Source of the DNA: Liriodendron chinense
Lineage: Eukaryota > Streptophyta > Magnoliopsida > Magnoliales > Magnoliaceae
Direction: 5' to 3'
NCBI GenBank assembly: GCA_003013855.2
Contig: PVNU02004155.1
Span: forward strand, 310,001-374,000
DNA length: 64,000 nucleotides
Below the pieces are notes generated by a model. The model did no database searches. It saw nothing but the letters and a program-made list of their open reading frames with translations, and was not told the DNA's origin. This document shows, in pieces, positions 13,760-27,630 of this stretch (positions are counted from its first letter, which is position 1; every line of letters starts with the position of its first letter). Position numbers and translations under genes: made by a program.

Positions 13760-16116
13760 GGGGGGGGGGGGGGGGGTCTCTTTTTTGTTTTGTTGGCATT
13801 GTCCATTCTTTTTAGAGATGAGAGGTTTACTAGCTACTAGTCTGCATCTCTTTTCATTTCTATTTCGACTTAATAAGATAGGTTGCAGTTAAAAAAAATG
13901 ATTTTCATAAAATTAAAAAAAAAATGAGAGATTGAGAATTTGAAGAGAGAAAAGTTTATTGTGGAAGAACAACTAATGAAAGAAGAGATTTAGGAGAAGA
14001 TGAAGGGAAAAAAAAATGAAGCATGGATGAAGAAGAAATATAGAATGAGCAAGCCACTCAACAAAAGAGAGTTCATCACAGGACCCACATTGATACCATG
14101 AAAAGAACCTTTAAGCTTAGGAATTTTCTCTATAGAATAAATATAAAGATACGGTATTTATGGACTTCTCGCATCTACCTAGGAAGACTCTAGAAATCCT
14201 CAACTAACCTATAGAAATCCTAGAGTTCTTCTTAAGCCTATCTAAAACATTTACAAAACTTACAAGTTTAATACCCACGTAGTACACAGAAATTACAAAA
14301 AATGCCCTCATGGGAATTACAACGCTATTTCTTGGCATGCCCTTACTTCATGGTTCCTTTAGAAAATTTATAGCAAGTGAATCGAATCAACAAATCCTAG
14401 AGAAACAATGAACGATCCATAGCAGCCTAATCTAGCAAACCAGGTTGATCCAAAAAATGCAAATTGTGATTGCGAACCCAAACCAAAAAACCAGCAAATC
14501 AAGTAATTTAGCTTTGAGCAGCATCACAAGAACTTTAGTTGGCTCCATAAACTAATTGCAAACTTTTCTTCCTTTCCCTAGTCATGCATTAAAGTAGAAC
14601 AATCAAGGCAAAATTTTCTAGTAACATCAGTTGAAATTGCCTAGGGGTGGCAATTGGTGGGGTTTAGGCTGGGCCATGCCTACACTATATGACCTAGGTC
14701 TAATCCTAACCAGAGCCTAGCATGGCCCGGACATCAGGCTCAAGAAAATTTGTTGGGTCTGGGCCCAACCCGACCTAGCCAAGCTAGGATGTACTAATCT
14801 GAAAGATTCTAGGGGCATGCCTCATCCACAATGGGTTCCATCAACTCAAAAGTCTAGATCACCAAACATGTGCCCACTTATACAAAGTGGAGGCATCAAG
14901 ACACAATATATGTCCACTTGCACAGACAAGGGAGTTTGCTAAGGACTTGCTTCAGCATTATGGGATGGATGGGTGAAGTAGAGAGAGAGAGGGGTTAAGG
15001 AAGGAGGGAAAAGTGGATGGCATTACGGCCTTATAGGGGCAGATTGAGATCTACAGATAGGATTTGAGGATAGGAGAGGGTGAATGGGAGGGTCTGAAGA
15101 TCATTGTCCATTATGGGAGACGGATCTAGAAGGGACGGAAGGATGGCATTTGTTCCAAAAGGCAAAGAGAGAGAGAGAGAGAGAGTGATGAGGACACAAG
15201 ACCATTTCAAGTGTACCAACGAAGAAAGCGCCACCCACAAGTACCATCCTTGTGGATAGGCGACTATTGAGGAGCTAAAGACCCTCCACATGTGATCAGA
15301 CACATAGAAGACCCCATCCAGGGAGGACACATGTGAAGGAAGAATGGAGAAGAAGGACTGAAAAGCTGAAGACTTCGGGCGCCCATCGGGCGCCCGACCA
15401 TTGCCTTCGGGCGCCCGAGTTTGGCTTTTCGAGCGCCCGAAACTCTCTGGACGTTTTTGGACGTCTTCAGGCGCCCGACCGAGCGCCCGAACTTTCCCGC
15501 ACATTTGATTATTTGCGCATTTTGCTTAGTTTTAGGGGTAATTTAGACTTTTTACTTGTTTTAATTGTTTATTTAAGTGGGCTAGGCCCTAAACACGAAA
15601 ATTAACTTTTGATATTGATTAATGAAAGCCTCTTTGAGCTTCCTCCTGCCTCCTCTCTCTCTCATGGTGATTCTTCTCTTCTCTTTGATCTTCTTCTTCT
15701 GATTTCTTCTTGTGCCCCTCCAAATTCTTCCAGGTATTTTATCTTCTATTATCCTTCTAAACTTCTGTTTTGTTTATTCCCCATGATCTAAACCTTGGGA
15801 ATCAAGCTAAACCCTAAAACCCCAAATTCCCAAATCCCTAATCCGATAAACTTCCTGATTCTTCGGACTAGTGATTTTCATTAATCGATCGGGTATCGCC
15901 ATGCAAGATCGGGAGGTTCCATCCCTCGCCGGATCCAACCTATGCACTAATTGAATCCCATACTCCATGGTTGTGATGATGGCCCGTCCCATTGCTTGTT
16001 TCCTTATGATTTCTTTAGTTTCTGATGATTGATGCTAGATTTCGCTATTATTATTGCTTTTACTTCCGCTGGATAATCGTGTTCATGAGCATGCATCATA
16101 TTTAGGGCTGTCCTGC

Positions 16117-16163
<47 letters not shown>

Positions 16164-19100
16164 CCGGATGTCTAGAGTAGGCCGGCGGAAATATCTAATT
16201 GGCCATCGTCCATCATTCGAAAAAGGAAGGTGGTTGTGGGGTTGCCGTTTGAAAATGTAAGGGGAGAAATGAGAGGGGAGATTTTTTTTTCCTTTTAAAG
16301 TTACGCACTGTAACACCCTGAACTTTTCAATACTCGAGTGTTGAAAATCCTCAGGTGTTACCATGAAAATTTTAATTTAGTATGTATGTGTATGGAAATA
16401 CTCTAACCTGAATCTGGCCGGTGGATTAATTTTCATCCATAAATCAAGTCATCTGACTGTTGATTTTCAAGACGGACCATCAAATACCCCAACATTTTCA
16501 CTTGTTCATCAAAACCAACCGTCCAATCAACTCTTCACCACTAAATAAAGATATTTGACCGTCCACTTTGATTTTGGACCACCCGATCATTGTAAACTAC
16601 CTGATCTCCATGTCCGCTCGTACATATATCGAAATAGGACTCTGATCCATTCATCTTGTTCGTCACCTGTGAATATGCTTAACTTACCGTCAAAACTACA
16701 ATCTAAGGAACTTGCACACGTGAACAAATCACTTAAATCTAACGGTGTACATGTCCTTCCCATGTATCATATTCCAAAAAAAAAAAACCACTTTGTGCTT
16801 ATCCATTTACAAAACCAACCGTATAATAATCCGTATACATGATTAAATTCGTAACCATTCAATTACCTTAATTTTAACCCATCATTTGACCGTCCATCAT
16901 GTTCACATCCGCCAAATGAAGCACCTAAACTTTAAAGTAAACCATTCATTATGAAGCTTGTAGGGTATACATCAAACCTACCGGTTAGTCTTCATGTTTG
17001 ACACATACACACATTGTTATAGACCATGGAGTGGTGTAGTTCATTAAAAAGGCATCTTGGTCATCCTTGAGAGATCAAGGCTCAAATTAAGTTCGTGGAA
17101 AGAGCACAAAAAATGGCGGGCCGTGGTCAAATTTTACCCCATTCAGACGGTGCATTTGAGATCTACATTCAGCAGAAGTTTTAAGCAAAAGGTGAAAACC
17201 AGAAGCCAGTGACTGTCCAATTATGTCCTTGTAGAGGAAATATTTATATATAAATATCATATTTATAAATAATATTAAAAAGAGAGAGAAACAAAGTAGA
17301 AAGATTAAGATGGAAACATAGCTCACGTATGTGCATCTCCACCATCCAGCTACTCTATGGCCGTCCATCCACTACTCTACATGTACTCCAACCCATTCAT
17401 CTACTTCAAGATCAGCCGTCATACGTACACTTAATCTCAGTCGTACATCATCAGACCTGCTAGTTCCAGCCATCATCTCAATCGCCCAATCATTTAATCT
17501 CACCAAAGTCAGGCCGTTCAACCTTAGATCGAGATATGATCAAACAAATCTAGACGGCTCATCCATAGTCAACCCATAAATCCAATCTATTCATCCATCA
17601 GTAATTTCACTATTCAAGCACACACTACATCCCACACACGTGTTAAAGAAACCAAAGTAAGATCCAACATAATGAACACCTCCACAGTGTACACAAGCAT
17701 GGACCATTTCATAAAACAACCAAGAAAGCTAGAAACACAAGTTAATTCACATCCTCAAGAATCCTTCTTCCTGCCGTCTTCTTATGCAATTACGAGAACT
17801 CCATGTGCAGCCCACCTAAGGTAGGGATATGCCTCATATTCAGTCCCATATCTTAACAAGATCTTGCAAAACTGATGAATGGAGTGGATTTCTCCCAGAC
17901 ATCATGGTGGACCTCACTCGATCCCAACAGAAAAACAACATCCGCGAGCATTATCCCACGCGAACAAAATTTCAGGCCCAGAAACTCCTGTTTCCTCTCC
18001 TGCTCTTTCGTTCAAACAACACCTATTTCAGTTTCTTCTACGATCCGTATGAAGCGATTAATTACAATCCAGACCGTCCAAGTTGCGAAACCCGATGTGG
18101 ACCATCTGAATCTCTAGCTAAGGCGTCATAGAATCCCTAGAGGATTCCACCAGATTGTACGTAAGGCCGATTCTCTTGCCGGTTCAATCAATACATTACC
18201 GCGGGCGGAAGTAATCTCGAAACGAAAATTTCCATTTTTCTTTCTCAATAGGAGAAGGATTCCCCCATGAATCCATTAGGAGATGTCTCCGAGTCGATTT
18301 GAATCGTTCGAGTGAAAGATCTCATCCGTCTAGAGCCAATCACGAAGATCATAATCAAAACAACGTTCGTATTCTCTTGTTACTTTCTTTAAACAAAGAT
18401 CCAAACGCCCCAAGATCTCAGAAGATCGTGATCATTCATGACCATGGGACCCACTGCCGTGCTACACCGACGCCATACGAACCAAAGAAACCGAATACAA
18501 TCTCCGCAAACCCATTTTTATCAACAGCAAAGTGTGACATGCCAAAACTGTTCGAACGCATGACCCATCGGTAAAACGTTGATAAAGCTTAGAAATCTTC
18601 GGTCCTTAAGCTCTTTGAGACCAATCTAAACCATCCAGTAAAAGCAGAATGAAGGAAAACACCATAGTTCAAAATCCGCCATTAAAGGCACTCTTCTTCT
18701 CCGTTTAGAGATCGGAATCATTCATTCATGTATGGGGCCCGTTTCAAGATCAAAAACCGCCAATGTGGGGCCCATCTGATGAGTGTTTGATCACCATAGC
18801 TTTCAACGGGATCAGGCCTCACAACTTAATGTAGGAGTACGTGCATTCTAGCGTATTGGACACGCTGTTTGCGCGTGGTTTAGTTCATCACCAGACAAGT
18901 TACACATTCCTTCTGCGGTTTGGATTCCGAAACCACTAAAGGGTTATTTAAATCCTTTTGATAGAGTCCATTACAACCACAGAAATAGAACAGAGAGAGA
19001 AAGAAAGACAGACAGAGAGAGATAGAGAACGGGAAAAAGAGAGAGTGTTCGTCTCAGCCGCGTCGACTCAGTTCATGCTCGAACTGAGTCAGGGATTGGT

Positions 19101-22100
19101 CATGTCCAGGAGTGTTGCTGGACATAAATTTATAAAGAAAGAATGAAGGAGAAAGAAAGAGAAGAACGTGAAGAGAAGAAGAATAAGAAGATATCGGGTC
19201 GACTCAGCGAGTCGACCCGCTGAGTCATCATCGAGTCCAGATTCGAGTTAGGCCTTATTTGGGCCGACTCCACCCCAGCAATGTTGGAGAGCCTCGCTGG
19301 AAAGGGTGTGAATCCAGCGAGTGGAGAAGAAAGTCGAGTCGAAATTGAGTTCAACCGTTGTGCAACCAAGTTTGACAAAGTCAAACTAAGTCAAGCCGAG
19401 TCAAGTCGATCGAGGTAAGTCGGCTTCTATAGTTCTTCACATTGTGATTCGATTTTTTATTAATTTTTAAATTGTTATTACAAAGTGGGAATCGAAATCC
19501 CTGAAATTTGAACCTAGATCTAGGCCGTCAATTAAAACCCTAGTTTTTTTAACCTAACCAAGCAAGGTGTGTAAACACCTCGATCTAACCATACCAAGTT
19601 CATAATTTGTGGTAGAGATTGATCCTACAGCGCGCACACACAATTCTAACAACAATAGAAGGTGATCCGACGTTAGAGGTGAGGATTTCCCTTCAAGTTT
19701 TCCACCTAATTCATGAAAGAGCTATATTTGTTAAATTTGTATTTTAAATTATCTCTTATTTCCGTGTTTATTTTCCGCAATTCATATGCTTTAATGTGAG
19801 CTAACATGAACAGGATTCCTCCAAGTACACTTTAAATGTATCTACTTTCAAGTTATGCTTTATTATTTAGCCACATGTGTTGATCGTACATGATGGCAAT
19901 TATTATGTTGATTGTTTCATGGGACTATACTTTGAAACTTAGTGGCCTACTTGTTTATGGACCTAACACCGTGATGGTATACTTTGAAACTTAGTGGCCT
20001 ACTTGTCTATGGACCTAATACCGTGATGGTATATGGAATTGAATTGTCACTTTGTGACTTATTTGACCTCTTATGTTGTAACAGCCCCACCCCAACGGCA
20101 CGGATATTGACCGCTTCGGCTGAAGCCTCACGGTTTTGGTCTCGGGGTTTCCCCCAAAAGGCCTCATTACCGTTAAGGGTGGAAACCCCACTTATAGCCA
20201 AGACCAAGAGTCACCCCCTTTCCGATGTAGGACTAAGTCCGAGGCCCGACCTGCTGCCCCGACCGACAAGCCCGACCGATCACACAACAAGGACCCAAAT
20301 GACGAGCCCGGATGAACAACCCGAATAACACAAGGATCCCCCCCCCCCCCCCCCCCCAAACGGGAGACAGAGCAACCCCGCTCTAATACCAATTTGTAAC
20401 AGCCCCACCCCAACGGCACAGATATTATCCGCTTTAGGCCCCGACCAATCCCACAACAAGGACCCGGATGACAAGCCCGAATGAACCCTCACGGATTTGT
20501 TCCTGCACAACGGAAGCACATGGCCACACACCCACAGAACGCGTCACTCCAGTTAAGGAAGATATTGTCCGCTTTAGGCCCCGACCGACAAGCCCGACCA
20601 ATCCCACAACAAGGACCCGGATGACAAGTCCGGATGAACCCTCACGGATTTGTTCCTGCACAGCGGAAGCACATGGCCGCACAGCGGAAGCACATGGCCA
20701 CACACCCACAGAACGCATCACTCCAGTTAAGGAAGATATTGTCCGCTTTAGGCCCCGACCGACAAGCCCGACCGATCCCACAACAAGGACCCGGATGACA
20801 AGCCCGGATGAACCCTCACGGATTTGTTCCTGCACAGCGGAAGCACATGGCCACACACCCATAGAACGCATCACTCCAGTTAAGGAAGATATTGTCTGCT
20901 TTAGGCCCCGACCGACAAGCCCGACCGATCCCACAACAAGGACCCGGATGACAAGCCCGGATGAACCCTCACGGATTTGTTCCTGCACAGCGGAAGCACA
21001 TGGCCAGGTCCCTGTGTTATCCGGGTTGTTCATCCGGGTCCTCGTTGTAGGATCGGTCGGGCTTGTTGGTCGAGGCAGCAGGTCGGGCCTCGGACTTAGT
21101 CCCACATCAGAAAGGGGGTGACTCTCGTTCCTGGCTATAAGTGGGGCTTCCACCCTTAACGGTAAGGAGGCCTTTTGGGGGAAACCCCGAGACCAAAACC
21201 GTGAGGCTTCGGCCGAAGCGGACAATATCCGTGCCGTTGGGATAGGGCTGTTACAAATAGGTCCCTGTATTATCCGGGCTGTTCATCCTAGCTTGTCATC
21301 CGGGTCCTTGTTGGGGGATCGATCGGGCTTGTCGGTCGGGGCAGCAAGTCGGGCCTCGGACTTAGTCCCACATCGGAAAGGGAGTGACTCTCAGTCCTGG
21401 CTATAAGTGAGGGATCCACCCTTAATGGTAAGGAGGCCTTTTGGGGGAAACCCCGAGACCAAAACCGTGAGGCTTCGGCCGAAGCGGACAATATCCGTAC
21501 CGTTGGGGTGGGGCTGTTACAAATAGGTCCCTGTGTTATCCGGGTTGTTCATCTGGGCTTGTCATCTGGGTCCTTGTTGTGGGATCGATCGGGCTTGTCG
21601 GTCGGGGCAGCAGGTCGGGCCTCGGACTTAGTCCCACATCAGAAAGAGAGTGACTCTCGGTCATAGCTATAAGTAGGGGTTCCACCCTTAACGGTAAGGA
21701 GGCCTTTTGGGGGAAACCCCTAGACCAAAACCGTGTGGCTTCAGCTGAAGCGGACAATATCCGTGCCGTTGGGGTGGGGTTGTTACGTATGTGGTATGGG
21801 TGACAAGCCCTTATTGGTGTTCGATTGTGATTGTCTTGATGACGAGCCATTTTATTTGGTGTCCATGTATGGACTTTAATTTGAGTTTATTATCTCGTCC
21901 TTATGGTATGGTGACACAAGAGGCCACTAAGAGTAAAGGTTTCCATAATTGGTTGTTTTTTAACCGGACTAATAAAGGGTTGGCTAATCATGCATTCATA
22001 GCACGTTTGGATCTCTGTCGACGCCGATGATTGTCCTGTGCGACTGCCGGGTCGTGACGCCGATGATTGTCCTTCATGCCTGCCGGGTCGCGACGTCGAT

Positions 22101-24362
22101 GATTGTCCTTTGTGATTGTCGGGTCATTGTGCAGTAGTTCTTTTTGCATCATGACGATGATTGTCCTTAGTGACTATCAGTTCACATGTGCCAGCTGGAT
22201 GTGCATCCCCACGCCGATGTGCATTCATACATCCATGCATTAATCAAGATTCACATTTTGGTGTGAATGTTATATTTGTTTTATTTTATATTTGTAACCA
22301 TACTGGACTGCGATGATGTATGTGTAATCTTGGAGGGGGATTTTCACTAAGTTGGCCACTCACCATCCGGATGTTAAAAAAAAAAAAAAAAAAAACAGGT
22401 GTTGCAGGATTAGGAGAATGCTATGATGCGCCTGAAGAATCGATCAGGTGGATGAGCTGCCATACATTATTACCACGAAGAACTTAGAATGGTTAGATTT
22501 GTACTTTACTAGAAATTTGAAAATTGATGGATTATTTAATCTTGTAATAAGTCCCCAACTAAGTGGACAAATTATTTGACTTTAGTAGTGATTTGAAATT
22601 CAAATACAAAGTTTAGTTTACTTTATCTCTATGTGAATGGATACCTTGATCATGTGAATGAATGAATGATGTACATATGGAGGTATGCTTACGTGTACTT
22701 TACACTAAAACCCAGAATTCTCGAGCACGACTGTATACTCGGGCTTCAAAAATTTGGGGCGTTACATGTACGCACTCACACACAATGTAAGGGGAGAAAT
22801 GAGGGAGGAGATTAGGGGGTTTTTTTTCCTTTTAGAGTTACACATGCACGCGTGCGTGCCCACACACACATTAACAGCTACTAGGCCGGGTCAAGCTAGG
22901 CTAAAATGACCTCAACCAATGGGCTGCCATTGCCACCTTTAAAATTGCCAATTAGAATATTATTACATTTTCCAGGACTAAAATTTCTCTAATCAACTTT
23001 AGTTATTTTTATCTTCAAAACAGCATCTAAATATCTGAATACATTAAATATCTAAATATCAGTAGATGAGGATCAATATAGGAACTTGGCAACGGTAAGG
23101 ACAAAACCTTTGCGTGTGTAAAGCCGTATGAAGAGCCTCTGACTATCATCTGAAAGTGAATCAAAAGATCCTGCCAACAAACGACACAAATACCAGTCAG
23201 CAAGATTAATAAGATCAAGGAATAATCAATGCAAGTAACCAACGTTGTTCAAAACATCGGTCTATCCATATATTATGTTACTTAGACACCACAAGGCTTC
23301 TAATAATCAGATTCACCAAAATGTCCGTACAACTATAAAACTAATAAGTAATAAAATATTATTTTATATTGTACTTATTTACATGTAAAAAGATCCCCAT
23401 AAATGCATAATGATAACAATAAACCTAACAGCCTATATGTAAAAGAATGTGTGTGTGCATGTGTGTAAATGTACCGGATATGTAAAGAAAACATCCACAA
23501 AATAAAGATAATAATAGATTAAAGATTATCCAAGAGTAGCAGATGTGTACCAACATGATAAACTCTCACCACACACACACACACAAAAAAAAAAAAAAAT
23601 TGTTTCCTTGTTACATAGGTATCCTTATATATATATATATATATATATATGGTTTTGTTGATGTCCACACCTTCATGGGGACGTTAGCAACATCACAAAC
23701 CTTTTAAATGGAACACACGGTGACCTATTGTCAATCCAAACCGCAATGGTGCAAGAATCACACCGATCGGATGCCAATTTGTTACAACCATTTGTGGTTA
23801 ACGAGCCATAAATCATATGGTTAGAGTCATCAAATCAAAGTGTTACCTTAGAATCATAAGAAATACAAAGTGGGATCTATCTACTAGATGTTTCAAGATG
23901 ATGATTCAGCTATTTTGTTTCTCTAGTCAATCTTGACTGTCCCTTTTCATGCTATTGATCAGAAGCTTAGGATCACCCAATTGGCATGATTTTTGCACCT
24001 TGGCATGCTCTTAGTCGCATGCCACCTTTTTCTAAAATTTAGTTACCCATTCACTGTTTGTGACAATTTGGACACCGCAAATCATGGGCCCTATTATTAA
24101 TGAAGAAATACCAAAAATCACACTAACTAAACTCCCAAACCATTTTATTTTACCTGTTGAATATAGGGCTGTCAATGGCACGGATCTTGATCCGTATCCG
24201 ATCCGTATCCGATCCGATTTAACCGGATTTGGATCATTAATCGGATTAACGGATCGGATACGGATCAAAATCTGTGATCCGTTTATTAATCGGGTCGGAT
24301 TCGGAGCGACCCCGCTCCGATCCGATAATGATCCGATTACATATAAAAAGAGATTTAAAAAT

Positions 24363-24393
<31 letters not shown>

Positions 24394-27300
24394 CCAGCTA
24401 CTGTCGCACTGGGAGAACGAGAGAGAGAGAGAGGGAGAGAGGGGCGTCCACCAACAGCAAACCAGGTACGTCTTCTTCTTCGTTTTTTTTTCTGTTTTTT
24501 TTTTTTTTTAAACCAGAGACCTAGCTATTGTCGCACGGGCGCGGATTTCCTGCGAAAGCCTTGCGAAAGAAGTTCCTGCGCTGGGAACAGGGTGGGGCCC
24601 ACAGTGATTTTTTTGATGAATCCACCCCGTTCATCCGTTTTGGGAGCTCATTTTAGGACGTGGGAACAAAAATGAACTTGATCCAAGATTCAAGTGGGCC
24701 TCACTAAAGGAAAATGTGGGTAGGTAAATTACTTCCGTTGAAACCTCCCTGGCGTCCACAGTGATGTTTATATGACATCCATACCGTTCATAACGTCACT
24801 ACTGCTGGGATGAACTGGAAACACAAATATTATCCTGATTCGAAACTCCTGTGGCTCCACAAATATTTCAACTGTGGACATTTAATCCTCACGTTTTCGG
24901 CCCACTTGAATCTTGGATCAAGTTCATTTTTGTTCTCATGTCCTAAAATAAGCTCCCAAAACGGATGGACGGGGTGGATTCATCAAAAAAATCACTGTGG
25001 GCCCCACCCTGTTCCCAGCGCAGGAACTTCCTGCGCAAGGCTTTCGCAGTAAATCTGCGCCCCTGTCGCACTGGGAGAACGAGAGAGAGAGACCAGGTAC
25101 GTCTTCTTCTTCGTTTTTTTTTTCTTTTTCTTTTTTTTTTTAAACCACAGGATCCAAACCATCAGTTCAGTAGGGCCCATGGTGGACGGACGGATCGGGT
25201 CGGATCAGAGTCGGATCGGCTGAATCTCTGTCGGGTCGGATTTCGGATAGAAGTTTAGAGATCCGTCGGATTTCGGGTCGGATACGGATCACCCGGATCA
25301 CAAATCAGATCGGATTTGAATCAGCTACTATCCGCTCCGAATCCGACCCGTTGACAGCCCTAGTTGAATATAGACCACTGGCCATGTTATTCGTTACCAT
25401 CAAAATTGATGGTCACCACCATTGTTCAAAGAATCCCCAATATTATTCGTATCTCCAGTTCAGCGATACCAATAACATTGGTAGTATAAAAAATTCCAGG
25501 TATATGCAAGATATCGCTAAGTATCGCCAATGTATTGATATCGCCAATATTTTCGACTATGTAAATTCCAAGTGTCACGTGTATTGCCAATATACTGATA
25601 TCACCAATATTTTCAACTGTCTAAATTCCAGTGTTGCTTGTATCGCCAATGTATCGATATCACCAAAAATTTGTTTATTAAAAAAAAATTCCATCTCAAG
25701 TTTTTTTTATGGGTGCATGGTTGTATGATGAAATGCATGTTTGTATGCGTGCATACGTATGCAAGCATGGATGGTTGGTTGAATCATAGATGGATGGACC
25801 ATAGATGGATGGTTGGATGGTTTGGTCGGAGATGGATGGATGGATGTGCGTGTTTGTGTGTATATGTGTATGTATTCATGCATGAATGGATGGATGGATC
25901 ATGCATGCGCGTTTGTATGTATATATGTGCATGCATGGATGGATGGATGGATGGATCCACCATTTTCCCCAATATTTTCCTAAGTTAACGATACATGCTT
26001 TTAGGCTCCATTAAAGGGAACTTATTATTTGATTCCTAAATATATGCAAATATGCGTCTTTTCGCTATTATTTTATTCTTATTTCTTAAATATGCAAATA
26101 TATGTATTTTAGCATCTCTTGAAGTTTCATTGAGAAATTCCACCATTTCTTAGTGTTTCCCCAATGTTTCCCTTAATCAGCAATACATTTTTGGGTATTA
26201 TCAATAATATTGGCGATATCGATACACGTTTCCTTTCCGTATCCCCATCCAACGATACATGTAACGATACCAATACTACGAACATTGGTCACCACTAACC
26301 AGACGATTGGAACATTAAGTGTGAAAACAATATTGTAATTTCTATACCCAAGTAACCCAACCCAGACCCAACCCAAGCCCAACCCATGTGATAAACAGGT
26401 TGGGTCTAGGTCTGAGAGGACCCAAACCCAACCCGGAATATTTAAGGGTCGGCAATTTGAACCTAACCTAGAGCGACCTAAATCATAATGAGTTGGGTTT
26501 AGGTCCAAAATTCTATCTCGATTTGTAAATGGGTCGGGTCCGGGGCACCCCCTCAACCCAACCCATTTGCACCCCTATTTATATACTTAGCCCTTTCCTC
26601 GACCATTCTTGATAAGAACATCCGAGCATAGGGCTCTCAATGGAGCGGGTCAGATCCGATATCCGATTCGGTCCGAACCCATATAATGCGAAGTTAGATC
26701 TTAAAATAGGTCCAATTAACCGGATTCGAGTTCACAAAAATAAATCTGAATCATATTCGAGTTGGATCCAGATCTAGTAGTGAGATCCAATCGGATCCCT
26801 ACTATTGCAGAGTTTTGTGTGGTTGTTTGACTTCCACTCTTCAGACTTCAATACTCTTGCATGATTTAAATTGAAAATATTAAATACGTGGGTGAAGTTT
26901 GTATCTCGAGAGGAGATTTTAATACGGAGAAGAGTTCTCTCTCTTTCAAGAAATTCTCTAAGAATCTCTCCTAAAATGGAAACCACAAGCAATGAGAGCG
27001 TATTAGCTGTTACGCGGCTACATCTTAATGGTGGCACCTTAACCGTGTGGGGCCCATATTGATGTATTTTCTATATATCCACGCCATCCATATGTTTTTC
27101 CATCTCATTTCAAGACGTGATACCAAACCCTAAGAAGATCCAAATCTCAAGCGGACCATACTAATAGAAACAGTGATGAACGACCATTAAAGACTTTTTG
27201 TGGGACGCAAAAGTTTTTTATCAAGCTGATATTTATATTTTCCCTTCATCCAGATCTTCTTGACATTATCAAGAGGTTGGATTGCAAATAAACACTACTA

Positions 27301-27586
27301 CAACCTTACGATGGGCTTTTTGGAATTTTTAATGGTGGGGCACTCAATCACCACTGTTTCCAGTGGTATGGTCCACCTGAGATTTGGATCTGTATAATTT
27401 TTAAAACCCCATCCTACAATGGGCTCGAGAAATGGATGGACGGTGTGGATATACAAAATCTCTCCCATGTGGGCCACATGGTAGGGGTAACACCCACGAA
27501 GTTGTTCACCTGTTCTCCATGTAACACCTAATAGGCAAATTCGCTCCGGCAATCAACGCTTCAACAGACATGGATTTCCTTTGAAG

Positions 27587-27630
<44 letters not shown>

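Larger units (their letters stand above)
16309..22766 (+). mobile_element. Probable solo LTR of a long-LTR gypsy (Tekay/Del-like)
   Basis: Ends TGTAACACCCTGAACTTTT and TTTGGGGCGTTACA are typical gypsy LTR termini. No pol coding inside. TATA-like GGTTATTTAAATCC near 18941. Net length about 4.7 kb after removing the TRIM cluster. ACGCAC lies next to both ends but is offset by 3 nt on the right, so the duplication is unproven. Confidence 0.5.
14642..22941. mobile_element. hAT-like element expanded to 8.3 kb by nested LTRs
   Basis: Termini TAGGGGTGGCAATTGG and GCCATTGCCACCTTTA are imperfect inverted repeats, flanked by a perfect 8-bp duplication AAATTGCC (14634-14641 and 22942-22949). Removing the LTRs at 15186-16120 and 16309-22766 leaves about 0.9 kb with no transposase, so it is a non-autonomous hAT. 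Confidence 0.8.

Noticed and set aside
15031..15504. 157-codon minus-strand ORF
   Set aside because: Lies across a solo LTR and a GA microsatellite; low complexity, no family.
20434..21225. 263-codon ORF on the minus strand and 217-codon ORF on the plus strand
   Set aside because: Both come from the GC-rich 153-bp tandem repeat and TRIM LTRs; the repeated peptides follow the DNA period and no domain is seen.
25638..25988. ORF rich in Met, Asp, Gly and Trp
   Set aside because: Translation of a (GATG)n microsatellite inside the MULE-like element.
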